Part shown: piece after piece, positions 52,301 through 61,134 of the stretch
Position numbering within the stretch: position 1 is the first letter of the stretch
Layout of the letters: every line of letters begins with the position of its first letter
DNA from: Flavobacterium sp. LPB0248
GTDB lineage: Bacteria > Bacteroidota > Bacteroidia > Flavobacteriales > Flavobacteriaceae
Assembly: GCF_013388355.1 (NCBI RefSeq)
Contig: NZ_CP058246.1
Span: 1,798,001 to 1,862,000, forward strand
DNA length: 64,000 bases
Reading direction: 5' to 3'
Notes under the pieces: generated by a model
Database searches by the model: none
The model's input: the letters and a program-made list of their open reading frames with translations, nothing else
Told to the model about the DNA's origin: nothing
Position numbers and translations under genes: made by a program

Positions 52301-53707
52301 ATGAAGCTTAGTTCTATTATTTCAATGTTTACAGCGCTTGCGGTGCTATCAAGCTGTTCATCGGCTCAAAAATTAGAAACATTAAAACCCGAACCAGACG
52401 ATGCTAGTCCGCTGATTTATGACAGCAGTCCCTCCTTTATAAATCTTCCTATTACTATCAAATTAAGCGATATTGAAAATCAGACTAACTCTTTGCTTAA
52501 TGGTTTAATTTATGAAGATAACAATATCGAAGATGATGATATTGAAATGAAAATTTGGAAACAAGCTCCAATTAAAATTCAAAATGATCCATCGAATCTT
52601 GATAAAAGAATTAGAACAATTTTACCGCTTAAAGCGACAATCAAATATCGAATTGGAACAAAAAAGCTTGGAGTTGAATTGTATGATGTAAGAGAATTTA
52701 ACTTAAACGGAGTTATAACACTTTCAAGCGAAACTGCCCTAACCAATTGGAAGCTTTCCACAAAAACAGAATTTAAATCTCTAAATTGGAACGAAAGTCC
52801 AACCATGTCAATATTTGGCAAAAACATGCCAATTACTTATTTAATAAATCCTGCTATTTCTATTTTCAAAAGCAAACTGGAAAAGGAAATTGATGGAGCA
52901 ATTGAAAAATCAATGGATTTTAAACCGAATGTCCTCCAAGCTGTCGAAAAAATCTGCACTCCCTTTCAAATGAGTGATACTTATGAAAGCTGGCTCCGAA
53001 TTGTTCCTATCGAAATTTATTCTACAAATGCTAAACTTAAAAACGATTCATTTTTGCTTGACATGGGCATGAAATGCAATATGGAAACAATTGTTGGCAA
53101 ACAGCCAGACTCAAAATACAATGCAAACAAAATCGCGCTAAAACCAGTTGCTAAAATCCCAAATCAGATTTCTGCTAATATTGCAGCCATTTCAAGCTAT
53201 GTAGATGCCTCAAAAATTATGACCAAGAATTTTGCCGGTCAGGAATTTGGTTCGGGCAGTAAAAAAGTAACTGTAAAAAATGTATCAATCTGGCATAAAG
53301 ATGGCAAAATGATTATTGCATTAGATGTTCTAGGATATATAAACGGAACACTTTATTTAAATGGTTTTCCGTCATACAATGCACAGACAAAAGAAATTTA
53401 CTTTGAAAAACTAGATTACGTTTTAGACACCAAAAGTAAATTGATGCGAACAGCTAACTGGCTAGCGCAAGGATATATTCTTAGAAAGATGGAAGAAAGC
53501 TGTCGCTATTCAATTCAGCCCAATCTGGAAGAAGGTAAAAAGAGCATGGCAGGATATCTAAAGAATTACTCACCAATGCCGGGTGTATTCGTTAATGGGA
53601 AAATGGAAGATATTCAGTTTGACAAAATACAGTTAACCAATCAGGCCATTATAGCATTCATAAAAATAAACGGTACGGTAAATGTCTCGGTTAACGGACT
53701 TAAATAA
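52301..53707 (+). CDS. DUF4403 family lipoprotein
   Basis: A 468-residue lipoprotein (ALAVLSSCSSAQ, lipid Cys at 19) of the DUF4403 family, which is predicted to hold lipid-binding, BPI/TULIP-like or similar beta-rich domains; its real function is not established. The N-terminal family segment PSFINLPITIKLSDIENQTN is present. It is monocistronic, divergent from the ABC operon and closed by the hairpin at 53717-53742. It would act in the periplasm or on the outer membrane. Confidence 0.83.
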   Translation: MKLSSIISMFTALAVLSSCSSAQKLETLKPEPDDASPLIYDSSPSFINLPITIKLSDIENQTNSLLNGLIYEDNNIEDDDIEMKIWKQAPIKIQNDPSNLDKRIRTILPLKATIKYRIGTKKLGVELYDVREFNLNGVITLSSETALTNWKLSTKTEFKSLNWNESPTMSIFGKNMPITYLINPAISIFKSKLEKEIDGAIEKSMDFKPNVLQAVEKICTPFQMSDTYESWLRIVPIEIYSTNAKLKNDSFLLDMGMKCNMETIVGKQPDSKYNANKIALKPVAKIPNQISANIAAISSYVDASKIMTKNFAGQEFGSGSKKVTVKNVSIWHKDGKMIIALDVLGYINGTLYLNGFPSYNAQTKEIYFEKLDYVLDTKSKLMRTANWLAQGYILRKMEESCRYSIQPNLEEGKKSMAGYLKNYSPMPGVFVNGKMEDIQFDKIQLTNQAIIAFIKINGTVNVSVNGLK

Positions 53708-53716
53708 TAAAAAAAA

Positions 53717-53742
53717 AAGCAGTGTAATAATTACACTGCTTT
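53717..53742. terminator. bidirectional terminator between DUF4403 and oxidase genes
   Basis: GCAGTGTAA and TTACACTGC form a perfect stem around TAA, with long A and T flanks. It serves both the DUF4403 gene and the convergent cytochrome-oxidase operon. It overlaps the last codons of the small protein at 53731. Confidence 0.85.
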
Positions 53743-53991
53743 TTTCTTTTTAGAATACATTCGATAAATCAAATATCCTATTATTAATACTAGTAAATAC
53801 GGAATAACCATTAAATAAACAATTCCATCATTTACTGCTTCAGCTTTTTTAGTATTGGAATCTCCAGATAATGCCGCGCGGCACATGGCGCATTGAGCAT
53901 TTGCTGAAATTCCAATTAAAAAAATACAAATCCCAAACATGAAACTTTGTAATTTGGAACTTGATTTTTGGATTTTATTTTTAGTGTACAT
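53731..53991 (-). CDS. small membrane protein of the oxidase assembly operon
   Basis: An 86-residue protein with a hydrophobic first segment ending ISANAQ (possible signal peptide), a CAMCRAALSGD segment with a CxxC motif, and a C-terminal membrane helix followed by basic KKKKAV. It is the last gene of the oxidase operon, overlapping the DUF420 gene by 11 bases. A copper- or heme-handling or redox role is tempting given the CxxC motif and neighbours, but no family function is known to me. Confidence 0.7.
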   Translation of the reverse strand: MYTKNKIQKSSSKLQSFMFGICIFLIGISANAQCAMCRAALSGDSNTKKAEAVNDGIVYLMVIPYLLVLIIGYLIYRMYSKKKKAV

Positions 53992-54523
53992 AATATGGCG
54001 AAATCATTAAATAAACTACCACTCCAGTTACCGCAACATACAACCAAAGAGGAAATGTGATTTTAGCAATTTTTCTATGTCTATCAAAACGTTTTGCAAG
54101 CGCTCTAACATAGGTGATTAAAACAAGTGGAATAATTGCAATTGATAATAAAATATGCGTTACAAGAATAAAGAAATAAACATAACGTAATGCTCCATCT
54201 CCTCCATATTTTGTAGAATCTGAAGTCATATGATATGCTACATACATAACCAAAAAAGCAACTGACAATGCAATAGCAAAAGTCATTAATCTTTCGTGTA
54301 GTTTTTGGTTTCCTTTTTTAATTGCCAAAACAGCCCAAACCAAAACAATTGCTGTAATACCATTTGTAGTTGCATAAATTGGAGGCAAGAACGATAAAGG
54401 TTCTACATTAAAACCAAAATCTTTCAATTTAACTCCGAACAAAATTGCTACAACAACTGGGATTACAATTGAAACTGCAATAATGAACTTGCTATATTTT
54501 TTCTCTAAAGTATTATCTTCCAT
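53981..54523 (-). CDS. DUF420 domain membrane protein
   Basis: A 180-residue integral membrane protein of the DUF420 family with five hydrophobic segments. It shows the family residues HERLMTFAIALS and THILLSIAIIPLV, containing conserved histidines. DUF420 (CtaM-like) proteins are tied to assembly of heme-copper oxidases, which fits its place after SCO. It lies two bases from the SCO gene in the same orientation. Confidence 0.88.
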   Translation of the reverse strand: MEDNTLEKKYSKFIIAVSIVIPVVVAILFGVKLKDFGFNVEPLSFLPPIYATTNGITAIVLVWAVLAIKKGNQKLHERLMTFAIALSVAFLVMYVAYHMTSDSTKYGGDGALRYVYFFILVTHILLSIAIIPLVLITYVRALAKRFDRHRKIAKITFPLWLYVAVTGVVVYLMISPYYVH

Positions 54524-54525
54524 TT

Positions 54526-55212
54526 TTATTCTGCTAATAAAATTTTAATATCTTCTTGAATATCTCTTACTCCTTTTTTATCTAAACCGTCGTAATAAAT
54601 ATTTGGGTTTCCGTATTCATCTTTTCTGCAACGAATGTTTCCATCTTTGTCTATTAAAGCAAACAAACCAGAATGCTCAAATCCACCGCTTACTTTATCA
54701 TTTTCTCCAGCATAAAGATTAAACCCTTTATTAGACAAATCCATGATTACGTTTCTGTCTCCTGTTAAGAAATTCCAGTTTGAAGATTTTACCCCTAACA
54801 ATTTAGCGTGATCTTTTAAAACCTGTGGCGTATCATGTTTAGGGTCTATTGTTATAGAAACAATTCCAAAGTTCGGATTTCCGAAAAAGGTCTTTTCTAT
54901 CTCTAGCATACTCATATTCATCTTTGGACAAATAGACGGACAAGTTGTAAAGAAGAATTCCAAAACATATACTTTTCCTTTATACGTTTCATTAGAAACT
55001 TTAATATTGTCCTGATTCGTCAATTCGAATTTTGGAGCTGGGCCAATTGTCAAAAGTTTAGCTTCCTTTGAAGATTTTACTCCAACATTATCCAAACGAT
55101 TTCCTTTTACAACGTCACCGTTTTTAACTCGATCAACAATTTTAGGAATGGCGTAAATCCCAAAAATCAAAATGACAAAAGAGATTCCGATATATGATTT
55201 GTTCTTAAACAT
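54526..55212 (-). CDS. SCO family copper chaperone
   Basis: A 228-residue membrane-anchored SCO1/SenC protein. It has an N-terminal helix (GISFVILIFGIYAIP) and a thioredoxin-like domain with the copper-binding CPSICPKM and the later His in GGFEHSGLFALIDKDG. SCO proteins deliver or reduce copper for the CuA centre of cytochrome oxidase subunit II. It follows a related but cysteine-free gene by about 11 bases. Length and motifs are normal. Confidence 0.92.
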   Translation of the reverse strand: MFKNKSYIGISFVILIFGIYAIPKIVDRVKNGDVVKGNRLDNVGVKSSKEAKLLTIGPAPKFELTNQDNIKVSNETYKGKVYVLEFFFTTCPSICPKMNMSMLEIEKTFFGNPNFGIVSITIDPKHDTPQVLKDHAKLLGVKSSNWNFLTGDRNVIMDLSNKGFNLYAGENDKVSGGFEHSGLFALIDKDGNIRCRKDEYGNPNIYYDGLDKKGVRDIQEDIKILLAE

Positions 55213-55223
55213 TATAAATGATT

Positions 55224-55865
55224 TTAAAGTTGCTTTGTAGCGTTATGATTTTTCTTTAAAGCTGCGCGGTATTCGTAAAGAATAATCTTGAAATCATCAA
55301 GCATCTCATTGCTTAATTCAGATGGATGAAAAGTATCATACCCCTCTTTATATTCCTCTTTATCTTTTCTACCTCTTAGATTACGTTCTTTATCGATAAT
55401 ATAAACATTAGAAGTTCCAAGGTTTTCATTCAGCTTTTCTTTTAAATGCAATCCGTCATAAAACTTCTGGATTTCTTCTTTTGAAGCAAAAACAAAATTC
55501 CAGTTTTTAACATCTGTAAAAGGAGACAAAGCATCAACAATTTTTTGAGCTTCCTTTTCAGTTCCTGTTGGGCACAACACTACAAACTGAAGATCTTCAA
55601 AACCGTTATAACGTTTATAGATCTTTTCATTCAGATTAAAATAATTACCTCTATTTTCTAAAATATTTGTACCCGAAAAGCCTAGTACAGTAATCTTCTT
55701 ATCAAGGGAGATTTTTTTTCCGTTTAATGAATTCCAGTTTCCAAAGTCGGCCACTTTTGGTGTTATTACAGGAAGTGTTGTAAAACTATTTACACCAGAA
55801 GCGAAAAATAAATACGCTACAATTGGCAATACAAAAAGTACAAAGAGAACTATATTTTTTTTCAT
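55224..55865 (-). CDS. SCO/thioredoxin-like protein lacking the copper motif
   Basis: A 213-residue membrane-anchored protein (VLFVLFVLPIVAYLFFASG) with a thioredoxin-like pattern: KKITVLGFSGTN, FVVLCPTGTEKEA and SNVYIIDKERNLRGR. It resembles the SCO neighbour in overall layout, but where CxxxC is expected it has GTNILEN, so it should not bind copper in the usual way. It may be a degenerate SCO paralogue with a structural role in oxidase assembly. It is the first gene after a small terminator at 55896-55925. Confidence 0.75.
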   Translation of the reverse strand: MKKNIVLFVLFVLPIVAYLFFASGVNSFTTLPVITPKVADFGNWNSLNGKKISLDKKITVLGFSGTNILENRGNYFNLNEKIYKRYNGFEDLQFVVLCPTGTEKEAQKIVDALSPFTDVKNWNFVFASKEEIQKFYDGLHLKEKLNENLGTSNVYIIDKERNLRGRKDKEEYKEGYDTFHPSELSNEMLDDFKIILYEYRAALKKNHNATKQL

Positions 55866-55895
55866 TGTATTAACGGGGAATTATTGAGGTACAAA

Positions 55896-55925
55896 AATAA
55901 AAAAAGCTCCGTAAATCGGAGCTTC
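55896..55925 (-). terminator. hairpin between subunit IV and SCO-like genes
   Basis: AAGCTCCG and CGGAGCTT pair around TAAAT with A/T flanks, downstream of the subunit IV gene at 55945. It may reduce transcription into the SCO and DUF420 genes rather than end the operon fully. Confidence 0.75.
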
Positions 55926-55944
55926 TTTTCGAATTAATATCATG

Positions 55945-56295
55945 TTAAAAATTCCATTTAATAGTAGAATCTTTAAAAACCCCATAAATATAATGTCCTT
56001 CTGTTAACAGAATAAACAATAAATATAAAACTAGGAAGATAACAGGAGAAACAACAGACCATCTAAGGTTGCTTTTTTCACCTTCCATGTGCATAAATGC
56101 CCATACAATATAATATGCTTTGAAAATTGTTAAGATATAGAAAATCCAGTTTAATAGATTCAATCCAACAAAATGATTAAATTCCAATACTCCAGGTTTG
56201 TAGATACCTAAAATAACCTCTACTGTAGTTACTACTGAAAGTAATCCGAAAACAAACCAGATTCTTTTTGTATTTGATACGTGCTCGTGTGACAT
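55945..56295 (-). CDS. cytochrome c oxidase subunit IV family protein
   Basis: A 116-residue, three-helix membrane protein of the prokaryotic COX4 family (segments around residues 8-28, 40-60 and 76-98), with the FWI-type KAYYIVWAFMHMEGEKSNLRW. It is a small stabilising subunit of the aa3/caa3-type terminal oxidase. It follows the larger subunit III gene by 20 bases. Confidence 0.88.
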   Translation of the reverse strand: MSHEHVSNTKRIWFVFGLLSVVTTVEVILGIYKPGVLEFNHFVGLNLLNWIFYILTIFKAYYIVWAFMHMEGEKSNLRWSVVSPVIFLVLYLLFILLTEGHYIYGVFKDSTIKWNF

Positions 56296-56314
56296 AATAA
56301 TTAAATTCTAAAAA

Positions 56315-57298
56315 TTAAACTAGGTAGAAAACTGTAAATACAAATACCCAAACTAAATCTACGAAGTGCCAGTATAAACCAACTTTCTCTACCATTTCGT
56401 AGCTTCTTCTTTTCTCGTAAGTACCTAACAATACATTAAAGAAAATAATGATGTTGATGATAACTCCAGAGAATACGTGGAATCCGTGGAAACCTGTAAT
56501 GAAGAAGAAGAAATCAGCAAATAATTTATTACCGTACTCGTTTCTGATCAAGTTAGCACCTTCTACCACATATTTAGCACTAGCCAAATGTTTTTCAGAT
56601 TCTTCTCTTGACAAAACTGTCTTTTGCTTCTTATCTGTAAGTTTTTCTGTTCTGATTAAGATTTCTGGATGTGCTTTAAATCCAGCTTGCACTTCAGCAA
56701 CTGTATAAGTTGGAAGAGACTGAGCGTCTTCCATAAACCAAGTTGAGTGGCTTCTTGTTAAAGCTTCTCTTTGTTCTGGCAATTTAACAGCAAAATCAGC
56801 TAAAGCTACTCTTTTACCATCTTTATCCACAAATTGAAGTAAACTTCCTCCAACTGTTTCAACTGCTCCATATTCCCCTTTAATGAAGTTTTTCCATTCC
56901 CAAGCTTGAGAACCAACGAAAATCAAACCTCCAATAATAGTTAAGAACATATAGATTGCAACTTTTGTCTTTTTCAATTGGTGTCCTGCATCAACAGCTA
57001 ATACCATTGTTACAGAAGAAAAGATCAAAATAAAAGTCATTAATGCTACATAATACATTGGAGCCGCAACACCATGCATAAATGGGAAGTGAGTAAACAC
57101 TTCATCAGCCAAAGGCCAAGTTTCAATAAATTTAAATCTAGAAAAACCATAAGCTCCTAGAAATCCAGAGAATGTTAAGGCATCTGATACGATAAAAAAC
57201 CACATCATCATTTTACCATAACTTGCTCCTAAAGGCTCATTGTGACCGCCTCCCCAAGTTTTTTCGTCGTTGTTTGCAGTAGTAACTGTCGCTCCCAT
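56315..57298 (-). CDS. cytochrome c oxidase subunit III with hydrophilic insertion
   Basis: A 327-residue subunit III of a heme-copper oxidase. The membrane core is normal: YGKMMMWFFIVSDALTFSGF, a His near FPFMHGVAAP, and the C-terminal HFVDLVWVFVFTVFYLV. Between the helix ending EWKNFIKG and the next helix (FADFFFFITGFHGFHVFSG) is a soluble insertion of about 115 residues (140-258). It is rich in Lys, Glu and Thr and absent from the neighbouring subunit III at 57341. This form is known in Bacteroidota; the insertion's role is unclear. Confidence 0.92.
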   Translation of the reverse strand: MGATVTTANNDEKTWGGGHNEPLGASYGKMMMWFFIVSDALTFSGFLGAYGFSRFKFIETWPLADEVFTHFPFMHGVAAPMYYVALMTFILIFSSVTMVLAVDAGHQLKKTKVAIYMFLTIIGGLIFVGSQAWEWKNFIKGEYGAVETVGGSLLQFVDKDGKRVALADFAVKLPEQREALTRSHSTWFMEDAQSLPTYTVAEVQAGFKAHPEILIRTEKLTDKKQKTVLSREESEKHLASAKYVVEGANLIRNEYGNKLFADFFFFITGFHGFHVFSGVIINIIIFFNVLLGTYEKRRSYEMVEKVGLYWHFVDLVWVFVFTVFYLV

Positions 57299-57340
57299 AA
57301 AAGATATTCGTTAAAAAGTTCCCAAATTTACGTTTTTTTC

Positions 57341-57928
57341 TTATTTAAAGAAATATAAAAATAAAAATAAATATACCCATAATAAATCCAAAAAGTGCCA
57401 ATACATCGCACCTAGCTCTATCCCAAGAGTTTGAGTCGAATTGTATTTTTGTTTAAAATGATTATAAATTATAATTAAAAGTGAAATTAATCCGCCAGCT
57501 AAGTGCAACAGGTGTGTAACTGTTACCACATAAAGAAAAGTTGTAGTAATTGAACTACCTTCTCCAGTAAAGTAATACCCTTCTGCAACGATTTGTCCAA
57601 ATCCTTTGAATTGTAATACCACAAATAAAATCCCTAAAGCCAAAGTTCCAAGAAGCAATCCTGTAACTGCACTTCTATTGTCTTTTTGAATGGCTTTTTT
57701 TGCCAAGTGAAAAGTAACACTACATGCAATAATTACTGCTGTACTCCAATAGAACGCTGAAGGAAGTTCAAAATTCTTCAACCAATCTGCTCTTGATTTA
57801 CTTACTACAAATGCACTTGTCAGACCAGCAAACATCATGGTCATACTAACCATTGCGAAAAGCAGAATCAGTTTTGCTGATTTCGATTTCCTTACTTGTT
57901 CTTCATTTGTTTTTAATGTCATTTCCAT
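57341..57928 (-). CDS. cytochrome c oxidase subunit III (short form)
   Basis: A 195-residue five-helix heme-copper oxidase subunit III family protein, ending with MYWHFLDLLWVYLFLFLYFFK, the classic subunit III end. The segment THLLHLAGGLISLLI is the family His-containing motif. It lies two bases after ctaB and 43 bases before the longer subunit III, so the operon has two different subunit III genes. They could belong to one oxidase or two. Confidence 0.9.
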   Translation of the reverse strand: MEMTLKTNEEQVRKSKSAKLILLFAMVSMTMMFAGLTSAFVVSKSRADWLKNFELPSAFYWSTAVIIACSVTFHLAKKAIQKDNRSAVTGLLLGTLALGILFVVLQFKGFGQIVAEGYYFTGEGSSITTTFLYVVTVTHLLHLAGGLISLLIIIYNHFKQKYNSTQTLGIELGAMYWHFLDLLWVYLFLFLYFFK

Positions 57929-57930
57929 AA

Positions 57931-58833
57931 CTATCTTAAAAATTTATCTATTATAAATACAATTTGCAACAGCGAAATATAAGAAACACTTACCAACATT
58001 AATGTTCTCGCTGCTTTTGCAGTTCTTAATTTATACAAACGAACTGCATAGAAAAGCATCCAAATCCCTAATAGAAAGACTAAAACCGCTGCAATTGGCG
58101 AAATAAACAATTGCCCTGTAAAACCTAACACAGGTAATAACGATGCTATTATAAGCCAAATTGTATACAATATTATTTGTAACGCAGTTCCTTTATCCTT
58201 TTTACCTGTCGGAAGCATAAAAATTCCCGCTTTCTCATAGTCTTCATACAAAAACCACCCGATAGACCAAAAATGAGGAAACTGCCAAAAAAATTGAATT
58301 AAAAATAAAGTTCCTGCTTCGATACCAAATTCGCCTGTTGCTGCTACCCAACCCAGCATAAACGGAATTGCTCCAGGAAATGCTCCAACAAAAACAGACA
58401 ACGAAGTTACTGTTTTTAATGGTGTATAAACACTTGTATAAAGAAATATAGAAATTGCAGCAAACATTGCCGACTTTGCGTTTATCGTATAAAGAAGTGC
58501 GATTCCTAAAATTGTCAGAAGACTTGCTACCAGTAAAGCCACTTTTGGAGACATGCGCCCTGATGGAACTGGACGATTTTTAGTACGATCCATCAAAGAA
58601 TCGATATCTTTTTCGATTACTTGATTAAAAGCGTTTGAAGCTCCTACCATACAGTAACCTCCAACTGCCAAAACAGCCAAAACACTCCATTTGAAAGGGT
58701 GCTCAGAATCTACTCCTAATAAATATCCAGCGATAGAAGAGAATAATACACTAATAGCTAAACCAGCTTTAGTAATCTCTTTAAAATCTAGAAATATTGA
58801 TTTGATTGATAATGTATTTTTTGCAGCGTTCAA
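57931..58833 (-). CDS. ctaB: protoheme IX farnesyltransferase
   Basis: CtaB (CyoE) adds a farnesyl group to heme b to make heme o, the first step to heme a. The membrane protein has eight or nine hydrophobic helices and the prenyltransferase Asp-rich motif NAFNQVIEKDIDSLMDRT, followed by KNRPVPSGRM, and a second motif YEDYEKAGIFMLP. No ATG is present near the N-terminus; a TTG at 58833 (LNAAKNTLSIKS) gives 300 residues and fits the family, and the apparent promoter box at 58868 lies upstream of it. It is the first gene of the oxidase operon. Confidence 0.9.
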   Translation of the reverse strand: MNAAKNTLSIKSIFLDFKEITKAGLAISVLFSSIAGYLLGVDSEHPFKWSVLAVLAVGGYCMVGASNAFNQVIEKDIDSLMDRTKNRPVPSGRMSPKVALLVASLLTILGIALLYTINAKSAMFAAISIFLYTSVYTPLKTVTSLSVFVGAFPGAIPFMLGWVAATGEFGIEAGTLFLIQFFWQFPHFWSIGWFLYEDYEKAGIFMLPTGKKDKGTALQIILYTIWLIIASLLPVLGFTGQLFISPIAAVLVFLLGIWMLFYAVRLYKLRTAKAARTLMLVSVSYISLLQIVFIIDKFLR

Positions 58834-58867
58834 TACCGTTGTTTTTGTGTATTTTTTTTGAGTGGTG

Positions 58868-58875
58868 CAAATGTA
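58868..58875 (-). promoter_or_regulatory. -7 box of the ctaB-oxidase operon
   Basis: On the minus strand this reads TACATTTG, matching TAnnTTTG, 35 bases before the proposed TTG start at 58833. It supports that start over the longer open frame, whose first codons would overlap the box. Confidence 0.5.
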
Positions 58876-58991
58876 CAAATTAGATTGTAGAATTTAAGCC
58901 TATAAAAATAGATTTTTTTCAATAAACCCTTTGCAAATTAAGATCTCAGCATTCTTTAACACTATTATTTCGAAAAATCTTATTAAAAATA

Positions 58992-61115
58992 CTAGTAATC
59001 AAAATACCAATTAAAAATATCTGAACGTAAACCAACGCTAAACCAAGTGGTACTTTGTTTAAAAGTTGTCGCCGTTTCTTGAGTTGGATCAAAATTTCTA
59101 TAGATCAAACTTCCAAACAGCTTCAAATTTGTCATCGGATTAATCAAATAACCACCTTGAATATCTGCAATAAAAACATTCGTTTTATTTCCCTGTCCTA
59201 TTTTTACGCCTGTATCATACGGACGTTTCACATCATAACTTTTATAAATATTTCCTCCATAGTTATAAGAGTCTTCTGCAGTATCAAAATCCAAACCTCT
59301 TGTTCCAACTGTTAATTTTGCATCAGCAAGCCAACGACCTTTATGATATCTTGCAATTGCAATAAGTTCTTTAAAATTTCCTCCCCATTGGTGCCCAACA
59401 CTCTGATTATTGTGCCCATAATTTGTAATAACAGCGCTGTGCGAGTAAACATAAGGACGTACTCTATTAAATTCTACCTGCACTAGTAAATCTTTTACAT
59501 TAAACGCATTGAAATATTTTGCTCCAAACTGAAACCCAAATTTGTTTTTCCAACTTTGATTTCCTGCTCCAACATCAGAAACAGAAAACTCGTCAATCAA
59601 AAATTGCGAATACAGATTTATACTATTATTCCATTTGTATTTTCCTGTAATTCCTAAAAGCGCATTTCCGCTTTTAGATGAAGAACCAAATTCTACTGCA
59701 CGGTAAAAAATAATCGGGTTAACAAAATTAGCATCAAAACCTCTGTTGTTAGAATTCGTCCAAACTACAGATTCAAAAAAACCTAAATTGACTCTATTAG
59801 AAACATTCCAACTCAAATAGTGATTTGCCATAAATTTAGTCGCATACGTTTTTTCAGCCGTTACTTCTGGACGAACGTCTTTCATCCACATATATGTATT
59901 GGTATATTTAATTTTCCAGAATTTGGTATTCAGTTTAAAATATGGATACGGACTTGCTCCATCGCTTTCCAATAAAGAACGGTAACCGTCTCCTATAAAA
60001 TTGCGACCGTAACCTAACTGAAAATCAAATATTTTTCCTGGTGCAAAGGTAATATTCGCTTCCGCCAAAGGAAAATCGTAAGCATCTGTTTTGAATCTTT
60101 TTGCAATTCCAACTCCAGGAATTATTGCTGGGTTTCCTCCTGAAGGCTTTATAGATTCTGCATAATCATTAAAATACCCTGCAAATCTTCCCTGGCTCTC
60201 AAAAAATGTAGTTGTAAAGTTGATTTGTTTTCCTAAACCTCCTCTAAAGTTTAATGCTCTCGTATTCACGTAAGTGTAAGAAGCATCAAGATCTGAAGCT
60301 TTACCCATTTGTAAATCCACAATTGGATTTAAGGCAAACCAATAATCTTCTCCCTGAATCTGCACTAAATTTTCATTCCACCATTTTCTTCCCAGCCAAG
60401 TTGATGTTTTTTTCTGTAACGATTCATTTACGGCTCTTAAATTATAATATTTTGAAACCTCAGCATAAGTATAAGGCTTAGAAGCTGTGTGATTATTACT
60501 TCCAACCTCGTTCATTGCAGCATCAAACTGCGCATAATAGCTGTGCGAAAAAGGAATATTTAAATGGCTATCGAATTCTGGATTATTGTATTTTTTATAG
60601 ACAATACTATCCAACTCTGTCATTGGTTTTTCTGCCGGTTTTAAAATTTCTGCCGCCGCTAGAGCTTCTGCTGCAAGCTGTGCTGCACTTTTTAGTGGTA
60701 TATCAATAGAAATCGTATATTTAGAATACGTTGGCTTTGCGTTATAAGTCGAAGGTTTTATTTTTGGAAATGTACCAAAAACTCTCTTTGCCTCTTCAGA
60801 CAATTCTTCAGTTTCTGCAGAAACATAAATCACTTTAAATTCTCCTTCTGCATTTACTTCAAAAAGCAATTTTACTGCTCCTTTATAATTGTTCTGTTTT
60901 AATTTCTGAGGAACTTGAAAATTGTTAAACACAAAATCCTGAACTTCTTTATAAAAACAGTTTTCTAGTTTTTTGGCTTCCAAATTTTTGCAGTTAGGAA
61001 AAACTGGAAACATTTCTGCTGTAAAACCTGCCTGAATTGAAGAATTACCATTTTGCTGAGCGGAAACAATAAAAAAAGAAGAAATTAAAACAAGGGACAA
61101 AAAAAACTTATTCAC
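58992..61115 (-). CDS. remB: gliding motility outer membrane protein RemB
   Basis: A 707-residue outer-membrane protein with a signal peptide ending IVSAQQ. Residues about 40-155 resemble a TonB C-terminal-like domain (NNYKGAVKLLFEVNAEGEF). The rest (from about 200) is a large beta-barrel with many aromatic strands, ending FNWYFDY. In Flavobacterium johnsoniae the gliding gene remB lies near sprA with the same neighbours (gcvH, deoC), which supports the name. The start is a GTG at 61115. RemB is needed for efficient gliding on some surfaces; its exact job is unclear. Confidence 0.78.
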   Translation of the reverse strand: MNKFFLSLVLISSFFIVSAQQNGNSSIQAGFTAEMFPVFPNCKNLEAKKLENCFYKEVQDFVFNNFQVPQKLKQNNYKGAVKLLFEVNAEGEFKVIYVSAETEELSEEAKRVFGTFPKIKPSTYNAKPTYSKYTISIDIPLKSAAQLAAEALAAAEILKPAEKPMTELDSIVYKKYNNPEFDSHLNIPFSHSYYAQFDAAMNEVGSNNHTASKPYTYAEVSKYYNLRAVNESLQKKTSTWLGRKWWNENLVQIQGEDYWFALNPIVDLQMGKASDLDASYTYVNTRALNFRGGLGKQINFTTTFFESQGRFAGYFNDYAESIKPSGGNPAIIPGVGIAKRFKTDAYDFPLAEANITFAPGKIFDFQLGYGRNFIGDGYRSLLESDGASPYPYFKLNTKFWKIKYTNTYMWMKDVRPEVTAEKTYATKFMANHYLSWNVSNRVNLGFFESVVWTNSNNRGFDANFVNPIIFYRAVEFGSSSKSGNALLGITGKYKWNNSINLYSQFLIDEFSVSDVGAGNQSWKNKFGFQFGAKYFNAFNVKDLLVQVEFNRVRPYVYSHSAVITNYGHNNQSVGHQWGGNFKELIAIARYHKGRWLADAKLTVGTRGLDFDTAEDSYNYGGNIYKSYDVKRPYDTGVKIGQGNKTNVFIADIQGGYLINPMTNLKLFGSLIYRNFDPTQETATTFKQSTTWFSVGLRSDIFNWYFDY

Positions 61116-61134
61116 TTAAAATTGGGGTATTTAT

